A stretch of 64,000 nt of DNA, taken from the NCBI GenBank assembly GCA_023634235.1, contig JAMKCF010000021.1, positions 10,985,764 to 11,049,763 of the forward strand. Reading direction: 5' to 3'. Shown here piece by piece: positions 20,354-32,200 of the stretch. The notes below the pieces were generated by a model. The model was not told where the DNA came from. It ran no database searches and was given only the letters and a program-made list of their open reading frames with translations. This stretch comes from Pisaster brevispinus. Lineage: Eukaryota > Echinodermata > Asteroidea > Forcipulatida > Asteriidae. The translations under genes and the position numbers were made by a program. Position 1 is the stretch's first letter, and every line of letters starts with the position of its first letter.

Positions 20354-20759
20354 GAATATGTAACAATGCACACTAGGGAGGGGGGGGGGGAGTGGGAAGG
20401 GATAGGGGAGTGGGAAGGGGGAGGGAGGGTGCTCGACTGTCATGCAGTTACGTGTTTTTCTAGCACTAGCAGTCATGCGAATGGTTTCAAAGCCCAATAT
20501 AAACTGGCCAGATCGTAGAGCCAAAATTCAGCTTTACTTTTTAAATATAACTACGTGCCAAGATTCCAGGGCAAAGAGATGGCCGAATAATTACACGATC
20601 AAACCACGGAGGAAGGAAATTGAATACTTGTCTAGAAAAATGGCGAGTGCACTGAATGACGCATTAAAATCGCACCAGCAAAGTCATTGAGAGAAATGTA
20701 AAACTGACAATGAACCTATATTCATTTTATATTGTAACCCTAACCCTAACCCTAACCCT

Positions 20760-21210
20760 CACTTACTAAAAGACACTAAATTAATACTATAGTTTTTACT
20801 ACTTTTACTGCACATTTTCTGCATTAGAATATGGTGAAAGCACACTAAAAGTGTAACAACACTACAAAATAACTGTGATATTATCAAAATAAATTACTGT
20901 AGTAACTGTAGTAAAACTCTAGTGTTTTGGCCAAAACCGTGTGGTAAAACTATGTTAAAACTAAAGTTTACTTCACTTTTACTATAATATCACTGTAATT
21001 ATACTGCAGTTTTATTACAGTTTTACTGCATTGCAGTTTCACTATAATATTACTGTAGTCTTTACTACAGTGTATTTGTGGTAATTTTGTAGTAAAACTA
21101 TGATAAAACCAAGATAAAACTGTTTTGCCTCCTTTACTTTAAAATAACTGCAATTATATTGCAGTTTTATTTACATTTTGTTTTACTTTAGGAAAACTGT
21201 AATTTTATTA
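20760..21210. repeat. Low-complexity ACAGTA/GTAAAA-rich tract
   Basis: Words such as ACTGTAGTAAAACT, TTTTACTACAGT and TTACTGTAG recur on both strands for about 450 bp without a fixed period. It begins directly after a short CCCTAACCCTAA run. No coding content. Confidence 0.5.
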
Positions 21211-23426
21211 TAACGGTGTTTGTTGAGTAGTAAAGTTAGTTAAAAAAATGCAACACTAGGCCTACAGGTATAATCTCTTTTGGGAATATTTGTCATGGGC
21301 AAGTAGCCCAAACCAAGGCCGGTCTTGATGACAAATGCCAGATGCTCCATACTTCTGTTAAAGGTGATGAAAATTCATGCCCTTCATCAGACAGAGAAGC
21401 AGACAGAACTGTAAAAGAAGGAAACGGAAGAACATGTGTCAGAATTCGGTTTAAAAATTTACCAAAATCATACCCAATACCAGTCTGCGACTGTGTGGGA
21501 ATTGAAAATTATGTTTATGACAACTATTGCTATTGGCATGCTGAATAAAAAAGTATTAATGCATTTGGGTCATCTTGTACCCAGGTCAACTCGTACCCAA
21601 GTCAACTCATGATTCCCCGACCACCACTGACGGAATTTTCTCTTTTTCCGACCACCACAAATTTTCAAATTTTATGAATTTAAGTAATTGCTAAATTAAT
21701 TTCTTGCCAAAGTATTAATTATTTAACTTAATATGTAGGTTTTTAAAAGAAATTCTACCGGTCAATTCAAGATATCCAGCTCGTTTTCTGTCAAACGTAC
21801 ATTAGCCCCACTGTCATAAGTTTGCCACCACACACCGTTATGTGCACACAACTTGGCGAGTTAGACAAAACCCATGCATCAAAGGGATGAAGTCTGGCTC
21901 CATGATACCCCACATGTACATATTCCAATATACAGCCCAGACACAGACACAGTATACATTGTGCAGCTATTGGTTCTATAGAGTCTGGCTCCGGAGTTTT
22001 TACTATGCTTTCCTGATGAGAAGTGGCAGCGAACAGACGCTGAGAGAAGTTTGTCTCTTGTGCAATCATGGAAACAGCTTGAAATAAAAAACGACAACAC
22101 ACAACAAAAAGTTGTATTATCGATCATGATCGGGGCCAAGATCTAACAAAACTCTTGATAAAGGCATCAAGAATGGGTGGGAATGGAGTATACTATTATT
22201 TGAAAAAAAGTTGACAAAATTCTTCTTGCTGAAGTTGTTTGAAAGCTTGACCAACCTGCACTTGTTAGGCATATCTGAATACAATAACTGCAAGATATTT
22301 ATCACAAAGCACTGTTCCTGTCTGTAGCATTTTTTATTTCCTTAAATTTAATATTTTGCATAAAAATACCGGTAGGCTAGGTATTGTAACAGCTGTGACC
22401 TCATCTAATACTTATGAGTGACCTTTGACCCTGCTTTTTGCTGCCTCTACCCCACCCATTTTTTCCGCCACCAAAAAAATACTGGGCAGAACCCTGTAAT
22501 TGTGAATTAAAACTTTAAAAATTTAAAAGTTCTTTTTAGTTTCTTTTACTGAGTTAAAAAAAAATTCTTCAAAAAGTCAATGGAAAAAATACAAAATTTT
22601 CCCCATAAAAACTACTATATTCTCTCAATTTGTGTGAACTTACCAGTGATATTTAAAAAAAATTTTTTTTCATAAACAAGATGTATATCATGTATTTGGT
22701 GGTCCCTCTGAAAGAGACATTTTTTTGTAAATGACTTTAAAGTCTTAAGTGAAGAGCTTTGACAATCAGTGGGCCGCCAGTCAGCAGGGAATACGGTAGA
22801 TAATACCATAGAGCAAGGTCTCTATCCTTGCTCAATGATAATACACATGGTACAGCATATAAGAATACCAGTGACGAAGGGGGACATTTGTAATTAATTG
22901 TACCCTTTTTGATGTAATTCTAGTTTGCAAAATCCTTTTTTGTTAGGCCTATTGTTCATTTTTAGTAGTGTATTTCCCTTTTTATGCACTCTGCCAAGTT
23001 TTGTCAATTGGAGTATTTTAACTTTTGATATATACTTTTATATAATGTGAGGGCCCCAAATGATTAGCTGTGCTGGATGGGTCACCCTCGTTAAATATGG
23101 TTTTAAATTAATTTAAAATATATATACATATATATATCCAATGAAATCGTCTTCTATCACAATTCACAGTGCTCGATACATCTCTGTAGAGCTATAACAT
23201 GTAATAAATTCAGAATATGAGTTAAACAAACTCTGGCATATCTCTCTTCTGGACAGACTGTTTCGTACCATAAGGCACTCATCAGCAGAATGACGAAAAT
23301 AGAATACAAGTAGCATCTTACCTTATTTCGAATGATAAAGCGCGCGCAAGCGTGACGCGTGCTACGTCATTGAAGTTAGTACGCGTTTACGTCACTGAAG
23401 TAAGAACACATCTGGATTTTTATAAG

Positions 23427-24140
23427 GGAACCCTAACCCTAAACCTAACCCTAACCCTTGCCCTTGCCCTTACACTAACCCTAAACCTTGCCCTTACCCT
23501 AACCCTAACCCTTACCCTAACCCTAACCCTTGCCCTTACCCTAACCCTAACCCTAACCCTTGCCCTTACCCTTACCCTAACCCTAACCCTTACCCTAACC
23601 CTAACCCTAACCCTAACCCTATGCAACCTTAACCCTAACCCTAACCCTAACCCAAACCCAAACCCAACCCAACCCAGCCCTAACGCTAACCCTAACCCTA
23701 ACCCTAACCCAAACCCTAACCCTAACCCTAACCCTAACACTTACCCTTACCCTAACCCTAACCCTATGCAACCTTAACCCTAACCCTAACCCTAACCCTA
23801 ACCCAAACCCAAACCCAAACCCAAACCCTAACCCAAACCCCAACCCTACCCAACCCAACCCAGCCCTAACGCTAACCCTAACCCTAACCCTAACCCCAAC
23901 CCTAACCCTAACCCTAACCCTAATCCTAACCCTACTCTAACCCTAACCCTAACCCTACCCCTAACCCAAACCCTTACCCTTACCCTAACCCTAACCCTTG
24001 CACTTGCCCTAGCCCTAACCCTAACCCCTCAGTTTAACCCCTAACCCTAACCCTAACCCTTACCCCAACCCCTACCCCTACCCTTACCCTTACCCAAACC
24101 CCTGGCCCAAGCCCTAGCCCTAGCCCTGGCCCTAGCTATT
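23427..24140. repeat. Long interstitial telomere-like array (CCCTAA on plus strand)
   Basis: About 0.7 kb of CCCTAA units, all in one orientation, mixed with CCCTTGCCCTTA, CCCAAA and CCCAACCCAG variants. A segment of about 140 bp beginning with ATGCAACCTTAACCC occurs twice (23621 and 23765), followed both times by the CCCAAACCCAACCCAGCC block. This suggests local duplication of an already degenerate array. Long open frames here are products of the 6-bp period. Confidence 0.93.
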
Positions 24141-24474
24141 TTTTTAATGTTTTTATTTGTGGCTTAATAGCTGGAATCCCTTGTCTAACAAAAGTCCCCA
24201 CATTTTTCACCTTTTTGTAAAAATGAGTTGTTTTTGTGAAATACAAGATAATTAATCAGACAATGGGTTTATCATACATCCCATGTATAATGAAAATGTG
24301 AAAGATTTTATTCATTATGCTACAATGAAACCAATGGATGGATTACAAAATTACATGAGGAATATTTTGTTGCACTAAAAATATAGGACCTTCCCCCTTA
24401 TGGTACTCAAGGCTTTCAAGAAAACACGGTCTTAAGTTTCCATTGCAATTGTTTGAAATATACTATTGTCATCA

Positions 24475-25025
24475 ACTGTCCTTAAGTCTTGACAGGTTAT
24501 TTAAGTGTCACCAACTGTCCTTCCCAAGCCTTTATTCTGAGACACCAGTGTAACCAAATGTCCTTAATTCTTCATTGGTTACTTAAGTGCCTTTCCCGAG
24601 GCTTTGTTTTAATTTGGGGTTGAACAAAGAAAAACAATTTACCCAGTCAGTTTCCCTTGTGGTTTAATACTTGATATGATTCCTGATTAGTTACATTGCT
24701 GTCACCAACTGACTGTCTTTTCCAAGCTTATATTTTCAAACACTTGTGTCACAGGGTGTCCTGCTTATAAAGATGGTGTGGTTATTCCATGCACTCACAG
24801 TATACATAATCCATGAATGTCCTAGGGTCACCAAATGCTCTCCACATGTCTGGATTTATTGCACTGGTGTCACCAACTGTCCTTTTCACGCATTTGTTAT
24901 AAATGAAATTATTGTCCTGAAACTATCCTTTCCAAGTCTTCACTTTGTTTCACAAGTGTCACCAACCTGTCCTTATCAGGCTTTACTTTTTTGTTACACC
25001 ATTGTCCCAAGTGGTCCTTAGTTTT
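24475..25025. repeat. Degenerate tandem repeat, period about 70 bp
   Basis: The core GTGTCACCAACTGTCCTT, followed by CCAAGCCTTTA and then CACTTGTG-like text, recurs at about 24508, 24700, 24870 and 24955, with weaker copies between. A partial family B SINE (24614-24690) interrupts it. The copies are far diverged from one another. Confidence 0.55.
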
Positions 25026-25189
25026 TAGAACATGCTGCTATCATCAAGCCACTTTTGTATTTGATTTGATTTATGCCGGTGCTGTCTGCTTACAACTCCA
25101 CAGTACGGGGCGATAGCCAGTGTCCACATAAAGGTCTGAAAAAGATCCAAACTTACGCTGGTCTGTGTAAAATTGTGGAATTTCCAACT

Positions 25190-25340
25190 TTTAGTAACCC
25201 CTGGAGTTACAGATTTCAAGGAGCTTTAGGAAACAGTATCCTCAACACTAGGGAAGTAGATGAAAGAGCATAATCTTTTAATATCTGAAGAAATAACAGC
25301 TAACACTTTTTTCACCCGGCAGACATAAAAAGGTCTGAAA
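25190..25340. repeat. Interspersed repeat E, copy 2
   Basis: CCCTGGAGTTACAGATTTCA followed by GGAAACAGTATCCTCAACAC and GAAAGAGCATAATC matches 5553-5700 and 33935-34080 over about 140 bp. Confidence 0.65.
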
Positions 25341-25590
25341 TCAGATAAAAGTCTGAAATTTCTCATCACTGGTAGTAACTCCTTCCTGCCCACATCCACC
25401 CAAACAAAAGAAAAAGGGGGAGGGGGCAGTATCACCCTGAGAAATGTTACTGGCAGTAAAATTATTGTCAAATTTGTTTCCCCTCTATTTTCAGGTTGGA
25501 GGAAATTTATCTGGTGGATTAAAAAATGAGTAGTTTGTCTTTGTCATGACTGTATCAACATGACTGATGTTTTATTTTATCTTTAAAGTA

Positions 25591-25748
25591 CAGGGCCCAA
25601 TTTCATAGAGCTGCTTAAGCACAACAGTTTTGCTTACCAGAAAAGGGTTACCACACAAAATACCACGTCACAAGTACTATTTAACACTGGTATCCTTCTT
25701 CTTTTTTACTTAGCAGAAAACTGTTAAGCACTTTAAAATTGGGCCCTG
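25591..25748. mobile_element. MITE of the GGGCCC family, intact 158-bp copy
   Basis: The ends CAGGGCCCAATTT and AAATTGGGCCCTG are perfect 13-bp inverted repeats, and the subterminal CTGCTTAAGCACAACAGTTTT pairs with AAAACTGTTAAGCAC. No coding capacity. This is the best-preserved copy of the family in the window. Confidence 0.85.
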
Positions 25749-25959
25749 GATTGGTCAGAAAAAGGACAAAACTGTCAGTTTCAATTTAAAAGCTTACTGT
25801 AACAACGTTCATTATTTGTGCTAATCGTCAAGAGAAATATTTTTGTCTGTAATACTGTGAAAGTCAGGGAAGATCCTAAAACTAATTCTTGCTTACTGGA
25901 TTGCCGCAATCTGAATAAGCCCCATGCAATGATGTACACAAAAAATATTTCAATTTTGG

Positions 25960-26165
25960 GGAGAACAAAGAAAGGTTGAATAGCACCCCTGAACAAAGAT
26001 ATTGAACAAAATAGGGAAACCGCCAACATTAGGGCTGGATAGCTCAGTTGTTAGAGCACCGGCACGTTAATCTGGAGTTTGCAGGTTCAAATCCCATTCT
26101 GGTAAATTTCCTTTGTTTATCCCAAAATTGAATTAAATTTTACCCAGTCACTTTCCCATGTGGTT
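25960..26165 (+). mobile_element. tRNA-derived SINE, family B, plus orientation
   Basis: Contains a readable tRNA-like head: GGCTGGATAGCTCAGTTGTT (box A) and GCAGGTTCAAATCCCATTC (box B). It lies 130 bp downstream of the POLR3E stop codon, in opposite orientation to that gene. It may therefore overlap the 3' UTR. Confidence 0.7.
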
Positions 26166-26295
26166 TTTTATACATGATTACAAAAAAAGACTTACTTTCC
26201 ATCGACTCAAATTTTTCGATGAAAAAGAAATGAAGTAACTGGGACTCGAGTATATCACTATAAATAAAATTTCAAAAACATACGTTAGCTTAACA

Positions 26296-29200
26296 TCAAG
26301 TCGGTAACGTCCCTTTCAGGTACCAGAACTGTGCCTTGTAGAGACATAAACTCTGTAATGAGAAGAAAAAAACCAAAAACAAACAATGCAAAAACTGCTG
26401 TAGAATAGTTTTGTGGAATACACACAATTTGAACTTTGTTTACCTTTTTTAACTGGAGGTCATTATTTCTGGACTCATTTCTGAATTTAGCTTACTCCAA
26501 CAAAAAGCTAACAAGATTCGAACTGCCTCTAGCTACCGGGCAAGCTCGAGGGTCTAGTGGCAAGACATCAGCTCTAAAATGGCTAAGGTCTCGGGTCTGT
26601 GAATTTGTTATTAATTTGTGTTCACAGGACTCGGCATATGTAGTATACAGTGCTTACCACACATCAGTGTAAGGATAAAAACACAAATAATGTTCCTTTA
26701 TCCCTGATGCAAATTTAACATCTATTAAAATTGTTGTGGTACCCGCTGCTAAGACATAGAATTCCAACTGCGTCAACTGCAGGTTTTTTCCACAAGACTT
26801 GGGAAAGTACTGAGTATGCAGTGCTTAACTTCCACTTGATGTATGGCTAAATCAAACATAATAAATACTGTTAAAAAAAAAGGCTAGTTCCACACAAACT
26901 CGTGGCAAGTGTCACTGCATGAAAACAGCTTTAAAGTATTAGTAGAATGAGCAGCAGAACCAATTATAGACCTTGCAGACATTATATCGGACTACTGTTT
27001 TACAAATTAGTTAAGTTATTTGGATTTACAAATTTTTTGCAACATCGCATCCAAAAGAATTGTAATTATTGGGGATTTGGCAAAACTTGTTAGCATTTGG
27101 CCGTTGAGGGCGTTTGATTGGTTAGAAAATTTATGACATCACATGGAGGAAGAGGTTGCTTATGTTATTGCACAATCAATGACTAAAGCAGTGTGTGGGC
27201 ATGCGAGAGGCCTGCGAAGAAGCACAAATCCTGATACATGTAATGGTGAAAGTTCTGCATACGACTGAAAATGCCCAAATCGTGTGCTGTACAAGGAACA
27301 GCATTAAAAATCCTCAACTCAGCTTCCTACAATTTCCAGCTGAATCGGAAGGAATGGATATGCTTTGTGAATACAACGCGATCCAACTTTTCGAAGTGGT
27401 CATATGCAGCCCACTTCATCATCGACTGCCTGGATGCATCGGCCAAACTCAACAGTTTGGATTAACCCCTACCCTGAAAAAGGGTGCAATTCCCACACCT
27501 TACTGCATGTTTGATAAAACGATAAATCACAAGTGCAATCCGAATAACGTGTCCGGATACTAGTCAAAGCCAATTGGCAGTACTCTAGCACAAACCGCTC
27601 TGCTGTAGCCTATAGGCCCCTACACGTGTGTAGTGCATGCACTATGACGACGTGTGTATACATGTAATGTACACGTAATAGTGTTACTGTGCGTACTACT
27701 AGGATACTACATTCTCATCGGTGGTGTCAAATGCATGTGTTCACCGTGTCAATAAACAATTACTATGCTAATCCCTTAGAAAGATAACAGCATTCTTGGT
27801 CACAATGGGTGAAATTTATGGGCGACTATAGTGAAAGACGATCATTTGGCTTCATCTGCGCCGTCTTCTTCGACACCTTGGCCTACCGGGGCGAGTGGCT
27901 CGAACCAGTATGGTTCTGCACCACGGACTTCCTCATCAAGCTTGAGCGAAGGGAAAATAAGGGCTTCCTTCATGCTGTTGTGTATGACAAAACAAGACCT
28001 CTTCCTCCGTATGACGTCATGCAGTTGCTTGCGAAAGCTGCTCAACGTGGGGGTCTTTTCACGATTCGCAGTGGCGAGTGCAAAAGAATGGGTCAGTAAA
28101 AGTCGTTATTTAGACATGACCAAAAGGGCACAAACTTTTGGCTTTTTTTTATGTGACATAATGAAGTATCATTCTACAGTTTTATTTGAAAGGGAACCGC
28201 AACAGATAACGCACTAACAACACTTTAAAGAGCGCTTTCATTTGTACATGCTGTCAAGTGAAGTATGAAAAGGCACAAATGTAGATCTGCTTATTTTACG
28301 CTCTTCTGAAAATGCTTTTTGGGTTAAATCTGCCATGAGATAAGAGTAACCAAAAAAAAAGGAGGGATGATGGTATTTCCTGAAACATCTCTGAAAAATA
28401 TCCCTTTTTCTGGTTGCTTTTTCCTCAAGCAGGACACATGGCAGTTCGTGGCCGAGCGGTCAAACGCACCAGACTCAAACTCTGGTGTTTCTGATCAGCA
28501 GAGTGTGGATTTGAGTCCCAGTCTTGACACTTGTGTCCTCGAGCAAGGCACTCAACCATTACCGCTTCATCCTTTGGATGGGACGTAAAGCCGTAGGTCC
28601 TGTGTGTTGTGTGATGTATGTAAAAGAACCCAGTGCATTTATCGCAAGAAGGCGTTCGCTCCAGTGTTGCTGGCATGGTCTGGCAGCAATATGTGCAACT
28701 TCACTTTGTAATCCTTTCATGGTGTTGTATTATAATTATTATTATATTTGCTGATGTTTTTAACAACTTTCCAGTGTTCCTTAGAATCTCAGGTCAAATG
28801 AGCTCACTTATATTTAAATCACTGTAGTGTAGTTTACACACAGGCCCGCGAGAGCGGGGGGTGCTGTGGGTGCTGCAGCACCCCCAACTTTTTTGGATGG
28901 GGGTGCCGGTATATACTAAAGCACCCGGAGCTGGAATATTATACTAAAGCACCCAGAGGAATAAATACATACAAAACAAAAAACACAAAAACAAAAGCAA
29001 ACAAACAAGCAAACAAAAAGCTAACATACATTAAATCACAAATATTTAAGGAACTTAAAAAAAAAAAAAAAAAATCACAAAACAAAAGTGATTTGCAAAA
29101 AAAAAGACAGTAAAAATACTTTAATAGATATAAAAAACACCTGTTTTCAAAGTTGAGGCCTACATAAAATACAAATAAATACAAGCCGAAAAAAATGATG

Positions 29201-32200
29201 TAAATAATTCAACAAATTCCCATTGTAAAAAGAAAATACATTTAGATGCACATTGTTTTGAAGTAACTCAAAAATAAACACTAATTTCCCCTGACTGGTA
29301 AAATGTTAATAAGGATGAAATTATTTAGCTTTAATGTAATTTTTTGTTCACCATCGTGGCAATGCCAAAAACGTATGACTATATTGTAAGCAGTCAGTGA
29401 GCATTTGATGCCAGGGATAATTAAGCCTTCAGAAACTGTTGTGTTCATCCTTGTAAAAAATTAACGAGAGGCACTTATTGCTCCCTTGGGTCTTATCACT
29501 TCCAAATTTGACATATTCCATTATTCATTGACAATATTAACGAAAGGACGATAAATGTACGTAATTAACTATGCATTGGAAATATTTTTCAATTTGAGCC
29601 ACGATCTAGTAATTTACTGCAAGAGTCTCGAAATATCTTTTCACCCAACATCGCCTCGTCATTTTGGGGTAGTCATTTTGCAAATTACACTTATAATATT
29701 CCTGCCCCCCCCCCCCAAAAAGGGAGAGATTTATGTGCCAAATCGTGTCTCTGGTTGTACGAAAGAGCATTTTAAGAACGCGGGCCCGGACCTTACACAG
29801 TATACGACAATTGTCTTTGAAAAAAACCCAGCACCCCTTTGCAAAAATTTGTTCTCGCGGGCCTGTTTACACATGACGCAATTTACAAGCAACCAGTTCA
29901 GGCAATCTCGAAGAAGACAAGGCGTTCATTTTTAAGTCTCCAAAAAAATTTCTGGAAAACTGCACAATTTTTGTGAGAAAAATATCTCCTGTGCTACCGA
30001 AGTGTTCCATTTGCAGTGCAGTGCAAATGGTTGCCTTCCAAGTTGCCTGTAAAAATTGCCCTGTGTGACGAGGCCCTCACTTGATACTCACTTTAATAAG
30101 TCTGTCAAACTCTACTTTGGATGCTGGCTCTTTTCCAAGAACTTCCTTGAATCGCTCGGAAAACTGATTGCGTCGATATTTGAAGCCCTCTCGGAACATG
30201 TCAAAGATTACCGCACGAAACTGGGAGAGGGAAAAGACAAGATATCTTTAAAGATATTATACAGGATTCGTAAGGATAAAAAAAAAAATCATCATGTTTA
30301 GTTTTAGTCTGAAAGCTTACTGATAATGAATTTCATACTAGAACCATTTTCTCTGTGAAATATTTCCCTCTGAAATGAAGTAATTTTCGAGAAAACTGTA
30401 TCTGAAAACCTTTAAAAAAAAAGAAGAAGTTTGAAGCTGATTTGGGTTGTTACAACCAAAATGAAGGACAGTGTGTTTACATGCTGAAAATTGTACATGG
30501 TTTTCCCCTATTTTCACCCGACTCGTACAACGGAATAAGCCCAAATTTTCACAGGTTTGTTATTTCATGTGAATGGTTGATCACACTAAACATGACAACT
30601 GTCTGCAACTAATTTGTCTGCTCTACCAATCCTGTATAATACCTTTAAGCTAGATGATAATCAGACATTAGAACTCAACCAAAGACACAACCACATTATC
30701 AGGGCACTATTATTAAGACACTAGCAAAGTGTGAAAACACACTAGTCCAAAATGCTCTGGGCTAGTCAGACTTGCATCTTAGGTAGCGGAAGTTTATGTG
30801 AACTGCTCAGTGTGTGTTTTCATTTTTAATGGAAACATATGTGAAGTTCAATTGCAATAAATTAAATTAGCAATAAAACATCCTAATTGTAATTTGTATG
30901 ACCTTCATGAAAATTGGATTTAATTGCATTTTGTTATTCCACTGTTGAAACAAGCTTTTAGTAAGGTTGTTGGTAACACCATGTAATTGTACATGAACAC
31001 ACTTTCTTATGAGTTGTTAACTAAAGAGAAACATTTCATGTCTATGGTATTACCACAAACCTTATTAGATTGTGTCAAATCTCTTTTTTTTTGTGCATCT
31101 TTCTTCCAAAGGTATTTTTTGACAATGGCAAAACGGATTTAGAAAGAAACTTATTTGTGGTTTTGATGTTTTTATTTTGCAAATTAAAACATCCTAGTTC
31201 TGATGAGTTTTCAAGGAATATGAACTACAAAAAAGAAAAGGCATCAAAACATGACAGATACCAATCCAAAATTACTCATTACCCAATTACTCAATTACTC
31301 ATACCTTGTCTAACGAATCACCGGTTTGGCAGACACCAAATATCTTTTTGTCATCAATCAAATTATTTGAAGGCCACTGTAAGAGACAAACAAATGAAAC
31401 ATTTTAAATGGTAAAAATGCTGTAGTTTACAGAAACACATCATAAGGTATTTAACCATGTCACAACAAAAAGAGTGGCCTATGTGCATTCCATGGCGTTT
31501 CTTGGCGGGCAAGATTATACACTGGTAATAGGAAGTATCAAATTAACTAGCACTTAAAATCAAGAAATGTTAAAATAACAGCTGCAGAACTGAGCATATC
31601 CTTTTAAGTTAATAAGAAAACACAAATTAGTTTTGGGTTGAACAAAGAAATATTGACTAGAGCGAGATTTGGACCTGTGCCAGCGTATCAACCAACTGAG
31701 CAATCTAGCCCTAATGTTGGTGGTCTCCCTATTTTGTCAATATCCTTGTTCGGGGGTGCCCAGTCAGAAGCCATTCAACCTGTAGCTGCCGTATAGCCAG
31801 GGGTCACACCCAAGTTTACGATACAACCTGGGAAGCGGCAGCCACGGGATCACCTTTAAGGGGATGCGACTTTTTATTTCAAAGTAAAAAACTACAAGGG
31901 AAACAGACTTGGAGTTTTCATGTACTTGAAAGAACTGACTAAACAAATGTCTGCACGGGGGGTTGTACAAAGTTTTCAACATTGTTAAGGTCACGCACAA
32001 ATATACATTCAGTTTGCGGTAACACCACGAGTGTACATCTACTTCGCTGAGTAGACTTGTTCTTGAGAGCTTGTCATGAAATTGATTCTACTGCCGTGGA
32101 GTAGATTTCTGGAGACTACTTTAGTTCTGCAGTCATGCTCAGCCTTCACGAGGTTTCTATGGTTCAACAGCTATTCTATTTGATGGATGTCTGCTATTTG

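Larger units (their letters stand above)
20354..26295. other. Gene-free interval between FAMeT-domain gene and POLR3E
   Basis: Six kilobases with no supported exon. Contents: a G-rich tract (20376-20430), a four-unit CCCTAA run (20735-20759), a low-complexity stretch rich in ACTGTAGTAAAA-like words (20760-21210), AT-rich sequence (21560-23150), the long CCCTAA array (23427-24140), degenerate tandem repeats (24475-25025), repeat E (25190-25340), a MITE (25591-25748) and a family B SINE (25960-26165). The two genes converge here, so both 3' UTRs must start in it. Confidence 0.6.

Noticed and set aside
20442..20690. 82-codon frame with hydrophobic start just after the FAMeT-domain gene
   Set aside because: No recognisable domain, no splice context, and it overlaps the probable 3' UTR of the upstream gene.
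21342..21548. 68-codon frame with several cysteines
   Set aside because: No splice signals, no homologue recognised, and no neighbouring exon in phase; left out as unsupported.
23352..23858. Three long open frames of Leu-Thr, Arg-Val or Gly-Leu dipeptide type
   Set aside because: They are translations of the CCCTAA hexamer array on both strands.
26035..26110. Possible tRNA gene
   Set aside because: Boxes A and B are present, but the acceptor arms do not pair, there is no T-run terminator, and the sequence belongs to the family B SINE. The same argument excludes the heads at 690-770, 10918-10990, 16440-16510, 28444-28525 and 62706-62785.
27842..28045. Minus-strand frame as a possible POLR3E exon
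   Set aside because: Exon 17 ends in phase 0 and joins directly to the 57-bp terminal exon at 26352-26296 with the expected WYLKG ending; adding this segment would break the length match to the family.
28939..29184. Phe/Cys-rich minus-strand frame
   Set aside because: It comes from A-rich low-complexity intron sequence.
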